In this document: one piece after another, positions 62,967 through 64,000 of the stretch
Layout of the letters: each line of letters starts with the position of its first letter
How positions within the stretch are numbered: the first letter of the stretch is position 1
DNA from: Microbacterium flavum
Lineage (GTDB): Bacteria; Actinomycetota; Actinomycetes; Actinomycetales; Microbacteriaceae
NCBI RefSeq assembly: GCF_018717645.1
Contig: NZ_JAFLHG010000001.1
Span: 62,001-126,000, forward strand
Length of the DNA: 64,000 bases
Direction of reading: 5' to 3'
Notes under the pieces: generated by a model
Seen by the model: only the letters and a program-made list of their open reading frames with translations
What the model was told of the DNA's origin: nothing
Database searches by the model: none
Program-made: the position numbers and the translations under genes

Positions 62967-63322
62967 CGCCGCTCGAGCGACGCCGCTTCGACCACCGGAT
63001 CATCGTCGTCACGATGGACCCGCGATGGACGACGACGAGCGCCGCCGCCACGCTGCCGGTGCGGGCGGGCGAGGACTACCGCGGGTACATCCGCCTCGTC
63101 GCCGGCGACGCCGTCCGCTACGCCTTCGTCGGCGGACGGGGCCACTGGCTCGACGGCGGCCAGCCCGTCTCGGCGGGGCTGCTGTTCGAAGTGTCATCCC
63201 GGCTCCGCATCGATCCGCGGTCATACCCCTCCGACGGCCCGCGGTTTCGCGAGATCGGCGAGGTCGCCGTCGCCGGTGACATCGCCCTCTTCGATCGACT
63301 CTGCGCCGGCTATGCCCGGTGA
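62963..63322 (+). CDS. Hypothetical small protein
   Basis: A 119-residue soluble protein with no recognised family. RAGEDYRGYIRLVAGDAVRYAFVGGRGHWLDGG has a beta-rich, glycine-rich look, and the C-terminus contains ALFDRLCAGY. The start is uncertain: GTG at 62963 with close AGGAG, or a later ATG at 63014. It sits between tadA and upp, about 100 bases before upp. Confidence 0.6.
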   Translation: MTPLERRRFDHRIIVVTMDPRWTTTSAAATLPVRAGEDYRGYIRLVAGDAVRYAFVGGRGHWLDGGQPVSAGLLFEVSSRLRIDPRSYPSDGPRFREIGEVAVAGDIALFDRLCAGYAR

Positions 63323-63424
63323 CAGCGACCCTCGCCTCGACACCGTCGGGCATGCACCGCACAGGATCTCGTCTGCGCCCACGCCGGCGGGGACCGACGG
63401 CCCGGACGCCGTAGGCTGAGTGCC

Positions 63425-64000
63425 ATGCGCGTGCACGTTGCCGATCACCCCCTCATCACCCACAAGCTGACGGTGCTGCGCGACCAGCGCACGCCCTCGC
63501 CGGTGTTCCGCCAGCTCACCGAGGAGCTCGTCACGCTCCTCGCGTACGAGGCGACGCGCAACGTCCGGGTCGAGGAGATCGAGATCCAGACGCCGGTGAC
63601 CACGACCACGGGCGTGAAGATCGGCGAGCCTCGGCCGCTCGTCGTGCCGATCCTGCGCGCCGGTCTCGGCATGCTCGACGGCATGGTGAAGCTGCTGCCG
63701 ACGGCGGAAGTCGGCTTCCTCGGCATGGCTCGCGACGAGGAGACCTTCGAACCCGTCACCTACGCGGAGCGCCTGCCCGCCGACCTGAGCGACCGGCAGT
63801 GCTTCGTGCTCGACCCGATGCTCGCCACCGGCGGCTCGCTCGGAGCCGCCATCGACTTCCTCTTCGCGCGCGGAGCGCAGGACGTCACCGCGATCTGCAT
63901 CCTCGGCGCCCCCGAGGGCGTCGCGAAGATCCGGGAGCAGGTCGGCGACCGCGACGTGACCCTCGTTCTCGGCTCGCTCGATGAGCGGCTCAACGAGAAG
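63425..64000 (+). CDS. upp: Uracil phosphoribosyltransferase (3' end cut by window edge)
   Basis: At least 192 codons of an enzyme that salvages uracil to UMP with PRPP. Family features are [13 protein letters not shown] at the start, [29 protein letters not shown], and the PRPP loop [11 protein letters not shown]. Typical length is about 209, so some 15-20 residues lie beyond the window. The ATG at 63425 gives the conserved N-terminus. Confidence 0.97.
   Translation, partial: MRVHVADHPLITHKLTVLRDQRTPSPVFRQLTEELVTLLAYEATRNVRVEEIEIQTPVTTTTGVKIGEPRPLVVPILRAGLGMLDGMVKLLPTAEVGFLGMARDEETFEPVTYAERLPADLSDRQCFVLDPMLATGGSLGAAIDFLFARGAQDVTAICILGAPEGVAKIREQVGDRDVTLVLGSLDERLNEK

Overview
The window comes from a high-GC Gram-positive actinobacterium, most likely a Microbacteriaceae member close to Microbacterium. 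The supporting signs are the overall GC, frequent GTG starts, a DUF222/HNH (13E12-type) gene, the tiny basic ribosomal protein bS22, menaquinone as the only visible quinone pathway, System II cytochrome c maturation and lipobox lipoproteins. Nearly all of it is coding, and most genes sit in short same-strand runs joined by 1-20 bp overlaps. No rRNA, CRISPR array, integrase or insertion sequence was recognised; there is one tRNA (Tyr).

Layout. 1-12.3 kb: an inositol monophosphatase cut by the left edge, a membrane protein with a PYGQQ repeat tail, DUF222/HNH, tRNA-Tyr, an FBP zinc-finger protein, a GNAT, a methyltransferase, YajQ, DUF1684/DUF1295 proteins, an acyl-CoA synthetase, an alpha/beta hydrolase and a DUF559 endonuclease-fold gene. 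12.5-28.4 kb: ferredoxin-NADP reductase, polyprenyl diphosphate synthase and a dispersed but complete-looking late menaquinone pathway (menG, menF, menD, menA, menE, menB, menC), with ppk2, a frameshifted VOC gene and a PadR/membrane-protein pair between them. 28.4-34.2 kb: a TetR regulator divergent from an MMPL exporter and a YhgE/Pip protein, with two tandem palindromic operators between. 34.3-35.5 kb: a second DUF559-type gene. 35.6-40.5 kb: ccsB, resB, ccdA, a TlpA/ResA-like lipoprotein and a histidine phosphatase. 40.5-43.9 kb: a four-gene operon joining a Tes/MJ0619-like radical SAM enzyme to an Lgt-like transferase. 43.9-51.8 kb: DedA, a compact AspRS, a tyrosine phosphatase, several small proteins, bS22, TrkH/TrkA and ProC. 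51.8-61.1 kb: a GntR regulator and an ornithine-cyclodeaminase-family gene divergent from a dipeptide-type ABC importer operon that continues into an amidohydrolase and an Asp/Glu-racemase-family protein. 61.1-64 kb: alpha/beta hydrolase, TadA, a small unknown protein and Upp, cut by the right edge.

How it works together. The men genes make menaquinone from chorismate and a polyprenyl tail made here. The ccs/res/ccdA genes mature the c-type cytochromes that menaquinol feeds. TetR/MMPL/YhgE looks like an inducible envelope exporter. The 51.8-61.1 kb block looks like an uptake-and-degradation module for a small amide- or ureide-like compound.

The most unusual signal is that both DUF559 genes are bracketed by a pair of long imperfect palindromes in the same orientation. 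Each gene has its own palindrome family, and the spacing to start and stop is similar in the two cases. This resembles a mobile or repeat-maintaining cassette, although transcription terminators remain a serious alternative. The second is the radical SAM/Lgt-like operon, which may act on membrane lipids or lipoproteins.
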